NCBI RefSeq assembly: GCF_014281125.1
Contig: NZ_JACOEA010000005.1
Span: forward strand, 114,339 to 178,338
Length of the DNA: 64,000 nucleotides
Reading direction: 5' to 3'
Origin: Lawsonibacter celer
GTDB taxonomy: Bacteria; Bacillota; Clostridia; Oscillospirales; Oscillospiraceae
How positions within the stretch are numbered: the stretch's first letter is position 1; every line of letters begins with the position of its first letter. The position numbers were made by a program, and so were the translations under genes. Shown here piece after piece: positions 1 to 8,914 of the stretch. The notes under the pieces are model-generated. The model saw only the letters and a list, made by a program, of their open reading frames with translations, did not search any database and was not told where the DNA came from.

Positions 1-1026
1 TATGTGGGGCAGACCGCCTCCGTGGCGGTGGACGGCACGGCCGAAACGATGAGCGGGACTGTGGATTCCATTGCGGCCACCGACGAGGTGGGGCCCGGCG
101 GAACTCTGGTGCGCCAGGTGACTATTCTGGTCAGCAATCCCGGCGCGCTGTCTGAGACCAGCCGGGGCACTGCGTCCATCGGGAACAGCGCCTGCGCCTC
201 GGGCTCGGCCTTCACCTATGCCGCCTCCAAGCAGATTACGGCCAAGGCGTCCGGCGAGCTGGGCACACTCAGCGTGAAGGAGGGCGACCGGGTTTCGGAC
301 GGCCAGGTGATCGGCGTTATCGACGAGACCGATATGGCCACGCAGATTGAAAACGCCCGCATCCAGGTGGAAAACGCCCAGCTCTCCCTGAAAAACGCCC
401 AGGACAGGCTGGAGGACTACTCCATCACCTCCACCATCACCGGCACGGTGATTGAAAAGAATGTGGATGTGGGCGACAATGTGGGCGGCAGTAGTGCGTC
501 CGGCACCAGTGCCTCCTATATGGCGGTCATCTACGATATGTCCGCGCTCACCTTTGACATCAACGTCAGCGACCTGGACATCAATAAGATCCAGGTGGGA
601 CAGAAGGTGGAGATCACCGCCGACGCCCTGGACGGGGAGAGCTTCACCGGCGTGGTGGATAAAGTGAATATCAACGGCGCCACTCAGGGCGGCTTTACCA
701 ATTATCCGGTCACCGTCCTGGTGGACGGCACGCCGGAGGCCCTCAAGCCCGGCATGAATATCTCCGCCAAGATCATCGTGGAGCATGTGGGCAATGTGCT
801 CACTATTCCGGTGGATGCGGTTACCCGCGGCAACGAGGTGCTGGTGGCCGGCCCCGGCTGCCTGGATGAAAACGGAGCCGTGGTGAATCCGTCGGCCATT
901 GAGACCCGGCAGATTACCCTGGGCCGCAACGATGAGACCTATATTGAGGTCCTGGACGGTCTGGAGGAGGGTGATGTGGTGCTCACGCAGAACCAGGCCT
1001 CCAGCTTCTTTGGAATGATGGGGTAA
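1..1026 (+). CDS. Efflux adaptor subunit (HlyD/MacA/YknX-like), 5' partial
   Basis: The 3' part of a membrane-fusion/adaptor protein for an ABC exporter; the reading frame is already open at base 1, so the N-terminus lies outside the window. The visible part holds a lipoyl-like half-motif (around ITAKASGELGTLSVKEGD), a short coiled-coil hairpin (ENARIQVENAQLSLKNAQ), a second lipoyl half with GTVIEKNVDVGDNV, then the beta-barrel and membrane-proximal domains. This order is standard for HlyD/MacA/YknX proteins, which couple the MacB-type permease to its substrate. The stop lies 4 bases before the ATG of the ATPase gene, and the permease follows, so this is a three-gene export operon. The exported substrate cannot be told from sequence. 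Confidence 0.9.
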   Translation, partial: YVGQTASVAVDGTAETMSGTVDSIAATDEVGPGGTLVRQVTILVSNPGALSETSRGTASIGNSACASGSAFTYAASKQITAKASGELGTLSVKEGDRVSDGQVIGVIDETDMATQIENARIQVENAQLSLKNAQDRLEDYSITSTITGTVIEKNVDVGDNVGGSSASGTSASYMAVIYDMSALTFDINVSDLDINKIQVGQKVEITADALDGESFTGVVDKVNINGATQGGFTNYPVTVLVDGTPEALKPGMNISAKIIVEHVGNVLTIPVDAVTRGNEVLVAGPGCLDENGAVVNPSAIETRQITLGRNDETYIEVLDGLEEGDVVLTQNQASSFFGMMG

Positions 1027-1030
1027 GGGC

Positions 1031-1786
1031 ATGGAACACCTCATTGAATTAAGAGATATCTACAAGATTTATCAGATGGGAGACACGGCGGTCCACGCAC
1101 TGGACGGCGTGAGCCTCACCGTGGATGAGGGGGAGTTTGTGGCCATTGTGGGCCAGTCGGGCTCCGGAAAGTCCACGGCCATGAACATCATCGGCTGCCT
1201 GGACGTGCCCACCAGCGGCACCTACCACCTGGGGGGCGTGGACGTATCCACCATGGATGACGACCAACAGGCGGAAATCCGCAACAAAATGCTGGGGTTT
1301 ATCTTCCAGCAGTATAATCTGATTCCCAAGCTCAATGTGCTGGAGAATGTGGAGCTGCCTCTGCTCTATGCGGGCCTGTCCGCGTCCGAGCGGCGGGAGC
1401 GGGCCATGGCGTCACTGCAGCGGGTGGGTCTGGCGGACAAGTGCAAAAATCTGCCCAGCCAGCTCTCCGGTGGGCAGCAGCAGCGGGTGTCCATCGCCCG
1501 GGCCCTGGCCGGCAACCCGTCGGTGATCCTGGCCGACGAGCCCACCGGTGCGCTGGATTCCCGGACCGGGCGCGAGGTGCTCTCGTTCCTCCAGAAGCTC
1601 AACGCGGAAGGGGACACGGTGGTGCTGATCACCCATGACAATTCCATCGCGGTGAAGGCCAAGCGAATTGTCCGCCTCCAGGACGGCAGAGTCATCTATG
1701 ACGGCGACGCCCGGGATCCTCAGGCAGTGGTGCAGCCCGAGGAGGACGTCGGCGCGGAGCTGGACGGGGAGGTGCTGGACGCGTGA
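1031..1786 (+). CDS. MacB/YknY-type ABC transporter ATP-binding protein
   Basis: A 251-aa ATPase subunit of a MacAB/LolCDE-class exporter. It shows Walker [10 protein letters not shown] near residue 41, a Q-loop in [14 protein letters not shown], the signature LSGGQQQR, Walker [13 protein letters not shown] and the switch His in LITHD. The FQQYNLIP stretch and the compact length are typical of the LolD/MacB-N family. Its stop overlaps the GTG start of the permease gene by 4 bases, which implies translational coupling. It would energise the permease encoded next, with the adaptor upstream. Confidence 0.95.
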   Translation: MEHLIELRDIYKIYQMGDTAVHALDGVSLTVDEGEFVAIVGQSGSGKSTAMNIIGCLDVPTSGTYHLGGVDVSTMDDDQQAEIRNKMLGFIFQQYNLIPKLNVLENVELPLLYAGLSASERRERAMASLQRVGLADKCKNLPSQLSGGQQQRVSIARALAGNPSVILADEPTGALDSRTGREVLSFLQKLNAEGDTVVLITHDNSIAVKAKRIVRLQDGRVIYDGDARDPQAVVQPEEDVGAELDGEVLDA

Positions 1787-3018
1787 ATTTCGGTCAATCC
1801 TTCCGTCTGGCCCTCAAGAGCCTGATGACCAGCAAGATGCGGGCCATCCTCACCATGCTGGGCATCATCATCGGTGTGGCCGCGGTCATTGTGATTACCA
1901 GTCTGGGCAACGGCATGCAGCAGATGATGAACGACCAGTTCGACCAGCTGGGCGCCAACCTGATTCAGGTGCAGGTATACGGCATGGGCGGCGGCTCCCG
2001 CAGCATTGACCCGGACGATATGTATGAGCTGGCGGACAAATATCCCCAGTACATTGCCAGCGTCAGCCCCTACGTGAATTTTTATCAGACCCCCGTGATC
2101 CGCCACGGCACCGATGAATTCAAGCATACCAGCGTCTACGGGGTGAGCGAGGCCTTTTATGACTATGAGCGCAACCAGGCCATTACCGGCGAATCCCTGG
2201 CCCAGGGCCGTTTTTTGAGCTATATTGATGTGGAGCGCTACCAGAACGTGTGCGTCATCGGAGATTACCTCAACCAGGAGATGTTTCGGGGCAGCGGACT
2301 GGGACAGACCCTGACCATTGCCGGGACGCCCTATAAGGTCATCGGCGTGCTGGCCAAGAAGGCGGACAATACCGAGGGCAGCGGGGACGATGTGCTCTAC
2401 CTGTCCTACAACAACGCATCCCGCATGAATGCCAGCGCCGAGGTCAACCTCTACTTGTTCACAAGTACGAATAAAGACGCGTCCGCCGCAGCCAAAGGGG
2501 TCATTGAAAACCGGCTGTACAAGACCTTTCAATCCTCAGACTACTACATGGTGATGTCCTCGGCGGAGATGATGGACGCAATGAACACCATGATGAACAC
2601 CATGATGGTCGTGCTGGTGGCCATCGCCGCAATCTCCCTGCTGGTGGGCGGCATCGGGATCATGAATATTATGCTGGTCTCGGTGACCGAGCGCACCCGG
2701 GAGATCGGCATCCGCAAGTCCCTGGGCGGAAAGCAGCGGGACATCCGCAGCCAGTTTATTATCGAGGCGGGCACCACGTCGGCCATCGGCGGCATCATCG
2801 GCATTGTGGTGGGCATCCTTCTGGCCCAGGCGGCGGGCGCGCTGATCGGCAGCCTGATGTCCTCCAGCATGGGGGGAGCCAGCTTCTCCGCTATCCCCAC
2901 GGTGGGGTCCATCGGGATTGCCTTCGGCGTCTCCGTGGCCATCGGAATTGCCTTCGGCTATCTGCCTGCAAACAAGGCGGCAAAGCTCAACCCCATCGAC
3001 GCGCTGCGGTACGACTGA
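1783..3018 (+). CDS. MacB/YknZ-type ABC transporter permease
   Basis: A 411-aa permease starting at a GTG that overlaps the upstream stop. It has an N-terminal membrane helix (AILTMLGIIIGVAAVIVITSLG), a large extracytoplasmic MacB_PCD domain (about residues 45-235), then a three-helix FtsX domain at the C-terminus with the conserved GGIGIMNIMLVSVTERTREIGIRKSLGG segment. This four-helix plan is diagnostic of MacB-family mechanotransmission permeases. With the adaptor and ATPase it completes the exporter. The operon apparently ends here; the next gene has its own strong ribosome-binding site after an 85-base gap. Confidence 0.94.
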   Translation: MNFGQSFRLALKSLMTSKMRAILTMLGIIIGVAAVIVITSLGNGMQQMMNDQFDQLGANLIQVQVYGMGGGSRSIDPDDMYELADKYPQYIASVSPYVNFYQTPVIRHGTDEFKHTSVYGVSEAFYDYERNQAITGESLAQGRFLSYIDVERYQNVCVIGDYLNQEMFRGSGLGQTLTIAGTPYKVIGVLAKKADNTEGSGDDVLYLSYNNASRMNASAEVNLYLFTSTNKDASAAAKGVIENRLYKTFQSSDYYMVMSSAEMMDAMNTMMNTMMVVLVAIAAISLLVGGIGIMNIMLVSVTERTREIGIRKSLGGKQRDIRSQFIIEAGTTSAIGGIIGIVVGILLAQAAGALIGSLMSSSMGGASFSAIPTVGSIGIAFGVSVAIGIAFGYLPANKAAKLNPIDALRYD

Positions 3019-3103
3019 TTTTGGAGAACTCCCCCTTGCCCGCCGGAGGCGGGCGGTATATACTGTATGTATCCGGTGTCTCAAGACAAAAGGAGAAAAC
3101 GAT

Positions 3104-4987
3104 ATGAAAAAGCGACTGTTATCCGGTCTGCTGGCGGTGGTCCTGGTTCTGGGCCTCCTGCCGGCAGCGTTCGCCGCGGCCCCCGCTCAGGAGGAGGCCG
3201 CTCAAGTGCTCGCCGCCCTGGACATCATGGTGGGGGATGAGAATGGGAACCTGAACCTGGACCGGGCCGTCACCCGGGCGGAATTCACCAAGATGGCGGT
3301 GGCCGCCTCCACCAGCAGGGACAGCGTGGGGGACACCGTCTCCGTCAAGCCCTATCCGGACGTGCCCAGCACCCACTGGGCCGCGCCCTATGTGAAGGCG
3401 GCGGTGGACCTGAACCTGGTGCAGGGCGATCTGAGGGGATACTTTAACCCGAACCGCACCATCACTCTGGCGGAAGGGGTCACCATTGTGCTGCGCCTGC
3501 TGGGGTATTCAGACGGCGATTTTACCGGCGTATGGCCTTCCGGCCAGATGGCCCAATACCGGGCGCTCAAGCTCAACGAGGGCATCACCATTGGGCAGAA
3601 CACCAACATGACCCGCCGGGACGCTATGTACCTGTTCTACAATCTGATGATTACCCGGAATACCTCCGGTACGTACCATCTCAATGTGCTGGAGCCAGCC
3701 CTCAACCTGGTCAGCCAGAGCGGTGAGATCGACCGGGTGGCCCTGATTAACTCCGCCATGGAGGGGCCCGTGGTGGCCTCCGCCGGATGGCAGTCCGCCG
3801 TGCCCTTTGATGTGAGCGGCGCCACGGTCTACCGCTCCGGCAAGCTATCCACGTTCTCCGCCATCCAGAACCAGGACGTGGTGTATTACTCTAAATCCAT
3901 GCGCACGGTCTGGGCCTACACCAACAAGGTGACCGGCGCCATCAACGCCCTCTCGCCCTCTGCGTCCGCCCCCACATCGGTCACCGTGGCGGGCAAGACC
4001 TATGCCATTGCCACGCCGGATGCGGCCTATGACCTGTCCGATCTGGGCACCTATCAGGTGGGGGACAGCGTGACCCTCCTGCTGGGCCGGAACGACGGCG
4101 TGGCCGCAGTAGTGAAGCGCGCGGAGAGCGCCGGCGTGCTCTACGGCATTGTACTGAGCATCTCCTCCGCCTCTTACAGCGACGGCAAGGGAGGCACGTA
4201 TACCGCGCGCACGGCCACCGTCTGCGCCACCGACGGAAGCCAGTACAGCTATCAGGTGGAGGACAAGACGCTGGACGCGGGCGATCTCGTCCGGGTGGTG
4301 AATGAAAACGGCGGCGTACAGGTCAAACGCCTGTCCGGCGCCAGCCTCACCGGCAAGGTCAGCTCCGACGGCGCCAAGCTGGGCAGCTATGTGCTGGCCG
4401 ACGATGTGGAAATCCTGGACACCTATAAAGAGGGCACCCCGGTGCGGGTGTACCCCTCCCGGCTGTCCGGTGTGAGTATGAGCGGCGATATGGTGCGCTA
4501 TTACGCGCTCAACACCAAGGGGGAGATCAGCCACCTGATCCTGAACGACGTCACCGGAGATATGCACCAGTACGGCGTCATCACCGACGTGACGGAGGTA
4601 AACGCCTCCCTGCCCACGGGCGGCTTCCTGATCAGCTCCCAGTACGAGTTTGATGTGGGCGGCCAGAGCATGATGTTCGGCTCCGAGAGCGCCGTCTACA
4701 ACCTCAAGGAGGGCCCCTGCCAGGTCAAGATGGATACCGCCTCCTCCATTGACCGGCTCTACAATCTCACTGAGGTGAAGCTGGAGAGCGTGACCGGCTC
4801 CGTGGCCCTGGGCAAGGACAACCGCAGCTATACCCTGTCCGACGCGGTGGCGGTCTACGAGCTGGTGAACGGGGAATACCAATACTCCAGCCTGGCCCGC
4901 GTCAACGACGGGACGCATACCCTGACCGGCTGGTATGACAAGGCGGAGTCCGCGGGCGGCCGCATCCGCGTGATTGTGGCCAAGTAA
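3104..4987 (+). CDS. SLH domain surface protein, 627 aa
   Basis: A secreted cell-wall-anchored protein. The chosen ATG follows AAAGGAG and begins a clear signal peptide (MKKRLLSGLLAVVLVLGLLP, cleavage near AFAAAP). Frame extensions upstream of it have no signal sequence and overlap the preceding gene. Residues about 30-200 hold two to three SLH repeats (ALDIMVGDENGNLNLDRAVTRAEF; YPDVPSTHWAAPYVKAAVDLNLVQG), which bind pyruvylated wall polymers. The remaining 400 residues are beta-rich with no catalytic motif I recognise. The gene is monocistronic and ends in a strong hairpin terminator. The function of the C-terminal part is unknown. Confidence 0.9.
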   Translation: MKKRLLSGLLAVVLVLGLLPAAFAAAPAQEEAAQVLAALDIMVGDENGNLNLDRAVTRAEFTKMAVAASTSRDSVGDTVSVKPYPDVPSTHWAAPYVKAAVDLNLVQGDLRGYFNPNRTITLAEGVTIVLRLLGYSDGDFTGVWPSGQMAQYRALKLNEGITIGQNTNMTRRDAMYLFYNLMITRNTSGTYHLNVLEPALNLVSQSGEIDRVALINSAMEGPVVASAGWQSAVPFDVSGATVYRSGKLSTFSAIQNQDVVYYSKSMRTVWAYTNKVTGAINALSPSASAPTSVTVAGKTYAIATPDAAYDLSDLGTYQVGDSVTLLLGRNDGVAAVVKRAESAGVLYGIVLSISSASYSDGKGGTYTARTATVCATDGSQYSYQVEDKTLDAGDLVRVVNENGGVQVKRLSGASLTGKVSSDGAKLGSYVLADDVEILDTYKEGTPVRVYPSRLSGVSMSGDMVRYYALNTKGEISHLILNDVTGDMHQYGVITDVTEVNASLPTGGFLISSQYEFDVGGQSMMFGSESAVYNLKEGPCQVKMDTASSIDRLYNLTEVKLESVTGSVALGKDNRSYTLSDAVAVYELVNGEYQYSSLARVNDGTHTLTGWYDKAESAGGRIRVIVAK

Positions 4988-4994
4988 AAAGGAG

Positions 4995-5031
4995 AAAGCG
5001 CTGGAACCCGAACCGGGTTCCAGCGCTTTTT
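4995..5031 (+). terminator. Rho-independent terminator
   Basis: A 16-base stem (AAAGCGCTGGAACCCG, loop AAC, then its complement) ends in a short T run, 8 bases after the SLH gene stop. The convergent nitroreductase gene ends at 5060, so the hairpin may serve both strands. Confidence 0.85.
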
Positions 5032-5059
5032 GCCTCGGGGGTACAGGGAAGGGTTGGGC

Positions 5060-5848
5060 TTAATCAGAGGTGCGTTCACACTCCACCCAACGAACCGGCC
5101 GAAGAGGCCGGTAGGGGAGATTGGGATAGCGCTCCCGGTCGGGATAGCCCACCATCAGGGAGCAGGCGGGCGTCCAGCCCTCTTCGACCCCCACCAGGGC
5201 GCGCAGGTCGGGGCTGTCCGCGCAGGCGCGGTTGAAGTACCCGGCCCAGCAGGTAGCCAGCCCCTGGTCAACCAGCAGCAGCTCCGTGGTAGTCATCACC
5301 GCCGCGGCGTCCACCGGTGCACGGAAATCATCCTTGGGAATGAGCAGCACCAGCAGGCAGGCCGCGCCGCAGGTCACCAGATCCATTCCCTTGGCGGCCA
5401 GAATGGGCAGCTCCGGGGACTCCCCGGAGATCTCGGACCAGGCCACGGTCAGATCCCGGGCCCGGACGGTCTGCTCCCGGCCGTAGAGCACCGCCCAGCG
5501 GTAGGGGCGGCGATTTTTGGCGCTGGGGGCGTATTCCGCCCCCTCCAGAGCGGACAGGAGCTGCCCCTTCTCAGGGAGCTTGTCCGTAAAATGCCGGATG
5601 GCGCGGCGTTTGGAGCGCACCAGCTCCTGTACCGGGGCCTGGGGCTTGGGGGGGTAGAAGGCCTCGTGGGAGATCCCCTCCAGCTCGATGGCCTGCCGGG
5701 GGCAGGCCGCGGAGCAGTGGTAGCACAGGATGCAGTGTCTTTGGGTCCCCACCCGCACCGCACCCTTGCGCAGCTGAAAAATTCCCATGGGGCAGGCGCG
5801 CACACAGGCGCCGCAGTTGACGCAGCGGCTTTCGTTGATAGACAGCAT
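5060..5848 (-). CDS. Ferredoxin-nitroreductase fusion protein
   Basis: A 262-aa flavoprotein with an N-terminal 2x[4Fe-4S] ferredoxin module (CVNCGACVRACPMGIF and CILCYHCSAACPRQAIEL, about residues 8-55) followed by a nitroreductase-fold FMN domain (KRRAIRHFTDKLPEK, then the C-terminal GYPDRERYPNLPYRPL segment). Such fusions pass electrons from ferredoxin to FMN and reduce nitro compounds or quinones; the natural substrate is unknown. The ATG at 5848 follows GAGGGA. A longer in-frame extension to 6022 lacks homologous sequence and is rejected. The small gene at 5907 lies 58 bases upstream on the same strand. Confidence 0.88.
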   Translation of the reverse strand: MLSINESRCVNCGACVRACPMGIFQLRKGAVRVGTQRHCILCYHCSAACPRQAIELEGISHEAFYPPKPQAPVQELVRSKRRAIRHFTDKLPEKGQLLSALEGAEYAPSAKNRRPYRWAVLYGREQTVRARDLTVAWSEISGESPELPILAAKGMDLVTCGAACLLVLLIPKDDFRAPVDAAAVMTTTELLLVDQGLATCWAGYFNRACADSPDLRALVGVEEGWTPACSLMVGYPDRERYPNLPYRPLRPVRWVECERTSD

Positions 5849-5906
5849 GTCGGTCCCTCGCTTTTTCGGTTTCTTGCCGTCTATTTTATCATAAGCATGG
5901 GCTGCA

Positions 5907-6188
5907 TTACAAGAGCAGGGCGACGCTCCAGGCGATGGTGGCCAGCAGCGCGCCCGCGGCGGCGTAGGCCGGCGCGGGGATGCGGGCAAGCAGACGGCGG
6001 TGTCGGGCGTTGCGGCGCACATAGCCGTCCGCTACCCGGCGGGCCTCCTGAAGAACCGCCTCTGCGGAGACGCCGCGTAGCAGCGCGTCTTCCTTTACAA
6101 TAAAAATGGCCTGCTCAAACAGGCGGGGATCGGGAGAGCGGACCACAATTACCTGACGTGCAATACCCTTGACCAAGACTGTCACCAT
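5907..6188 (-). CDS. Small hypothetical membrane protein
   Basis: A 93-aa protein (start MVTVLVKGIARQV at 6188; an in-frame extension to 6251 is possible). An amphipathic N-terminal part with FEQAIFIVKEDALLRGV and EAVLQEARRVADGYVRR precedes one C-terminal transmembrane segment (APAYAAAGALLATIAWSVALLL) that runs to the stop, a tail-anchored layout. I do not recognise a named family. It lies divergent from the SleB-like gene at 6324 and upstream of the nitroreductase on the same strand. No function is proposed. Confidence 0.6.
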   Translation of the reverse strand: MVTVLVKGIARQVIVVRSPDPRLFEQAIFIVKEDALLRGVSAEAVLQEARRVADGYVRRNARHRRLLARIPAPAYAAAGALLATIAWSVALLL

Positions 6189-6323
6189 CCAATCCGTTTT
6201 CTTCCAGTATGGCCGTTTTTTTGCCCGCCTATGCGGCGTGGGACTGCCCAATTTTTCCGCGCATATCCCGCCGCACTTTCCCGTAGACTAAGGCCAGCCA
6301 CAGAAAAAGAGGAGGATGGGCTT

Positions 6324-6992
6324 ATGCAGGGAAAAAAGCGGCTGACCGGTGCGCTGCTGATTTTATTTTTGGTCAATATTTTAGTCATTACTTTGGTCCA
6401 GAGCGCTCAGGCGGCCACCTATCGACAGGGCTCCACAGGCAGTGAGGTGCGCACCATTCAGACCAAACTGAAGAATTGGGGCTACTACGACGGTGTGGTG
6501 GACGGAATCTTCGGCAGTGCTACCACCCGGGCGGTCAAGCTGTTTCAGAAGAAGAACGGCCTGACGGTGGACGGCATCGTCGGCCGGGCAACCCTGCAGG
6601 CGCTTGGAATGCCCACATCCTCCGGCACAACCACCAGCCAATCAGCGAATGTGGAGCTCCTGGCCCGGGTGATCTCCGCGGAGGCGCGGGGAGAACCATA
6701 CAGCGGACAGGTGGCGGTGGGAGCGGTGATCCTCAATCGGGTGGAGCACCCGTCCTTCCCCAACACCATCGCCGGGGTGGTCTACCAGCCGGGGGCGTTT
6801 ACCTGTATGGTGGACGGACAGATCAACCAGCCGATGGCGGAATCCTGTATCCGGGCTGCCCGGGATGCCCTCAACGGGGCCGACCCCAGCGGCGGGGCCA
6901 TCTATTACTTTAATCCCAGCACCGCCACCAGCGCCTGGATTTGGAGCCGACCGCTGATCAAGGTCATTGGAAACCACCGTTTTTGCAGCTGA
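6324..6992 (+). CDS. SleB-type cell wall hydrolase with peptidoglycan-binding domain
   Basis: A 222-aa secreted protein. The signal peptide (MQGKKRLTGALLILFLVNIL, cleavage after AQAA) is followed by a PG_binding_1 domain (residues about 32-90: GSTGSEVRTIQTKLKNWGYYDGVVDGIFG) and a Hydrolase_2/SleB catalytic domain (ELLARVISAEARGEPYSGQVAVGAVILNRV to the C-terminus). It contains the catalytic Glu of SAEARGE and ends in the family's IGNHRFC-type motif. SleB proteins are spore-cortex lytic transglycosylases used in germination, although homologues in clostridia also act on vegetative wall. The start is set by AGGAGG ten bases upstream. The residue pattern is complete and the length normal. Confidence 0.92.
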   Translation: MQGKKRLTGALLILFLVNILVITLVQSAQAATYRQGSTGSEVRTIQTKLKNWGYYDGVVDGIFGSATTRAVKLFQKKNGLTVDGIVGRATLQALGMPTSSGTTTSQSANVELLARVISAEARGEPYSGQVAVGAVILNRVEHPSFPNTIAGVVYQPGAFTCMVDGQINQPMAESCIRAARDALNGADPSGGAIYYFNPSTATSAWIWSRPLIKVIGNHRFCS

Positions 6993-6997
6993 AAAGG

Positions 6998-7027
6998 GAC
7001 AGGCCCGGCCGTTTGGCCGGGCCTGTC
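6998..7027. terminator. Bidirectional hairpin between sleB-like and trpB-like genes
   Basis: A perfect 13-base stem (GACAGGCCCGGCC, loop GTTT, complement) lies between two convergent genes ending at 6992 and 7052. On the minus strand it is followed by CCTTTT, so it most plausibly terminates the trpB-like transcript and may also stop the plus-strand gene. Confidence 0.7.
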
Positions 7028-7051
7028 AGCCGTCCGGGCGGAGGAGCTGGC

Positions 7052-8446
7052 TCAGATGCCCCTATTCTGGGGAATGTCAGGAAGGGAGTCAAAGCCCTTC
7101 TGGAGATCGGCGTCCGTGGGAACGTAGTCGGACATCGTGCCGTTGAGATAGGCCTCGTAGGCCGTCATATCAAAATAGCCGGTGCCGGTCAGACCGAACA
7201 GGATGGTCTTGGCCTCGCCGCTCTCCCTGCACCGGAGCGCCTCGTCAATGGCCCCCTTGATGGCGTGAGCGGACTCCGGGGCCGGAAGGATGGTCTCGCG
7301 CTTGGCAAAGAGCACCGCGGCCTCAAAGATTTCCGTCTGACGGTAGCTTACCGCCTCCAGATAGCCGTCGTGGTACAGTTTGGAGAGAATGGGACTCATA
7401 CCGTGATAGCGCAGACCGCCGGCGTGGCTGGGGGAGGGGATGAAGCCGGAGCCCAGGGTGTACATCCGGGCCAGCGGGGTGACCTTGCCCGTGTCGCAGA
7501 AGTCATAGGCGTATTTGCCACGGGTCAGGGAGGGGCAGGAGGCGGGTTCCACAGCCACGATGCGCACATCCTTTCGGCCGGCCAGCTTGTCGGCCATAAA
7601 GGGGGCGATCAGTCCGCCTAAGTTGGAGCCGCCGCCGGCGCACCCCACCACCACGTCCGGATACTCGCCAAGCTGGTCCATGGCCAGCTTGCTCTCCAGA
7701 CCGATGATGGACTGATGGAGCAGCACTTGGTTGAGCACGCTGCCCAGCACATAGCGTTTTTTGCCGCCGCTTCCCACAGCGGCTTCCACCGCCTCGGAAA
7801 TGGCGCAGCCCAAGCTTCCGGTGGTATCCGGGTGCTCCGCCAGAATCGCCCGGCCCGCCTGGGTGGTATTGGAGGGGGAGGGGGTGACCTGGGCGTCAAA
7901 GACCCCCATCACCGCCTTGCGGAAGGGCTTCTGCTCATAGGAGCACTTGACCATGTACACGTCGCAGCTCAGCCCGAAATAGGAGCAGGCCTCGCTGAGG
8001 GCGGTGCCCCACTGGCCGGCGCCCGTCTCGGTGGTGACACCGGTCAGACCCTGCTGTTTGGCATAGTAAGCCTGGGCCACAGCGGAGTTGAGCTTGTGGG
8101 AGCCGGAGGTGTTGTTGCCCTCAAACTTGTAGTAGATCTTGGCCGGCGTGCCCAGGGCTTTCTCCAACGCATAGGCGCGGATGATGGGAGAGGGGCGGTA
8201 CATCCGGTAGACCTCCAGCACCTCCTCCGGGATATCCACATAGGCGGTGGCGCCGTCCAGCTCCTGCTTTGCCAGCTCCTCGCAGAAAATCGGCGCCAGA
8301 TCGGCCACGCCCAGCGGCTGAAGCGTGCCGGGGTGAATGAGGGGATCGGGCTGCTCTTTCATAGCCGAGCGCAGGTTGAACCACTGGCGGGGCATCTGGT
8401 CCTCGGTCAAATACAGGCGGTGGGGAATGTGTTTCTGACTGTTCAT
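7052..8446 (-). CDS. trpB: Tryptophan synthase beta chain, TrpB2 type
   Basis: A 464-aa PLP enzyme that would condense indole with serine to tryptophan. It is of the longer TrpB2 class (N-terminal extension ending LIHPGTLQPLGVADLAPIF), which usually acts without a TrpA partner. The PLP lysine lies in NNTSGSHKLNSA, the phosphate-binding loop in GCAGGGSNLGG, and ETGAGQWG matches the TrpB active-site loop. ATG 8446 follows AAAGGAGAG; the frame extension upstream lies in the leader RNA. No other trp gene is nearby. The gene sits behind a complete T-box with a UGG specifier, so it should be induced when tRNA-Trp is uncharged. A role in indole salvage is inferred. Confidence 0.93.
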   Translation of the reverse strand: MNSQKHIPHRLYLTEDQMPRQWFNLRSAMKEQPDPLIHPGTLQPLGVADLAPIFCEELAKQELDGATAYVDIPEEVLEVYRMYRPSPIIRAYALEKALGTPAKIYYKFEGNNTSGSHKLNSAVAQAYYAKQQGLTGVTTETGAGQWGTALSEACSYFGLSCDVYMVKCSYEQKPFRKAVMGVFDAQVTPSPSNTTQAGRAILAEHPDTTGSLGCAISEAVEAAVGSGGKKRYVLGSVLNQVLLHQSIIGLESKLAMDQLGEYPDVVVGCAGGGSNLGGLIAPFMADKLAGRKDVRIVAVEPASCPSLTRGKYAYDFCDTGKVTPLARMYTLGSGFIPSPSHAGGLRYHGMSPILSKLYHDGYLEAVSYRQTEIFEAAVLFAKRETILPAPESAHAIKGAIDEALRCRESGEAKTILFGLTGTGYFDMTAYEAYLNGTMSDYVPTDADLQKGFDSLPDIPQNRGI

Positions 8447-8483
8447 GGTTGGTCTCTCCTTTTTACTCTGGGGAGGAGGGCAA

Positions 8484-8532
8484 CAAAAAAGCCCCCTGTC
8501 CCCGAAAAATGATTTTCTGGGACAAAGGACTG
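8484..8532 (-). terminator. T-box-controlled intrinsic terminator
   Basis: On the minus strand GTCCC..GGGGAC forms a stem whose loop contains GAAAATCATTTTTC, followed by TTTTTT at 8490-8485. It lies just downstream of the T-box antiterminator sequence and 38 bases before the trpB start, where the regulated terminator of a T-box leader should be. Confidence 0.8.
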
Positions 8533-8794
8533 TCATCAGCCTCTGCGGTGCCACCCGGATTGACGTATGGAAATACGCCCACTCACTTTCACACGCCCAA
8601 CAGCGCATGCTCCCCTGATAACGGGTGGAGTCCCCGTCTCGCTACTAAGGCCGCAGGCCGGTTCGCTATGCCCTGATAGAGTCCATTCACGCCTGCTTTC
8701 CCTGCCGCGATTCCACCGCCCGCGGCTCTCTGTGAGGGTCCGATTCCCGGCGCTACTCCTCTCCGTCATTGGTTCTGCGATTTACTTTGGGGCA
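8484..8794 (-). promoter_or_regulatory. T-box riboswitch, tryptophan-specific
   Basis: Read on the minus strand, the leader starts with a stem I base of the AATGACGGAGAGGAGTA type and continues to a specifier loop GTGAATGGACTC, where TGG (8685-8683) stands at the specifier position between GAA and a purine. The conserved T-box GGGTGGCACCGC lies at 8556-8545. The variable base of TGGN is C, which pairs with the G73 discriminator of bacterial tRNA-Trp and so agrees independently with the Trp specifier. The terminator follows. Uncharged tRNA-Trp would stabilise the antiterminator and switch on the TrpB gene. Confidence 0.9.
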
Positions 8795-8823
8795 ATTATA
8801 CTGCCCGCCCGCCCGGCTGTCAA
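8795..8823 (-). promoter_or_regulatory. Consensus sigma-A promoter of the T-box/trpB unit
   Basis: TTGACA (8823-8818) and TATAAT (8800-8795) are both perfect consensus hexamers separated by 17 bases on the minus strand, just upstream of the T-box stem I. A strong constitutive promoter combined with termination control is the usual T-box arrangement. Confidence 0.9.
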
Positions 8824-8856
8824 GTAAAAATTTGAGACCTTGTCCAAAGCACACAA

Positions 8857-8886
8857 AGCGCGTATCCCGAAAACGGGATACGCGCT
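8857..8886 (-). terminator. Terminator after spoVT 3' end
   Basis: A perfect 13-base stem AGCGCGTATCCCG, loop AAAA, complement. On the minus strand it lies 29 bases beyond the stop of the recombinase-SpoVT frame and is followed by TTTGTG, so it would end that transcript before the trpB promoter. Confidence 0.65.
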
Positions 8887-8914
8887 GGAGAGCGCCCCCA
8901 AGGGTGGACGCAGG

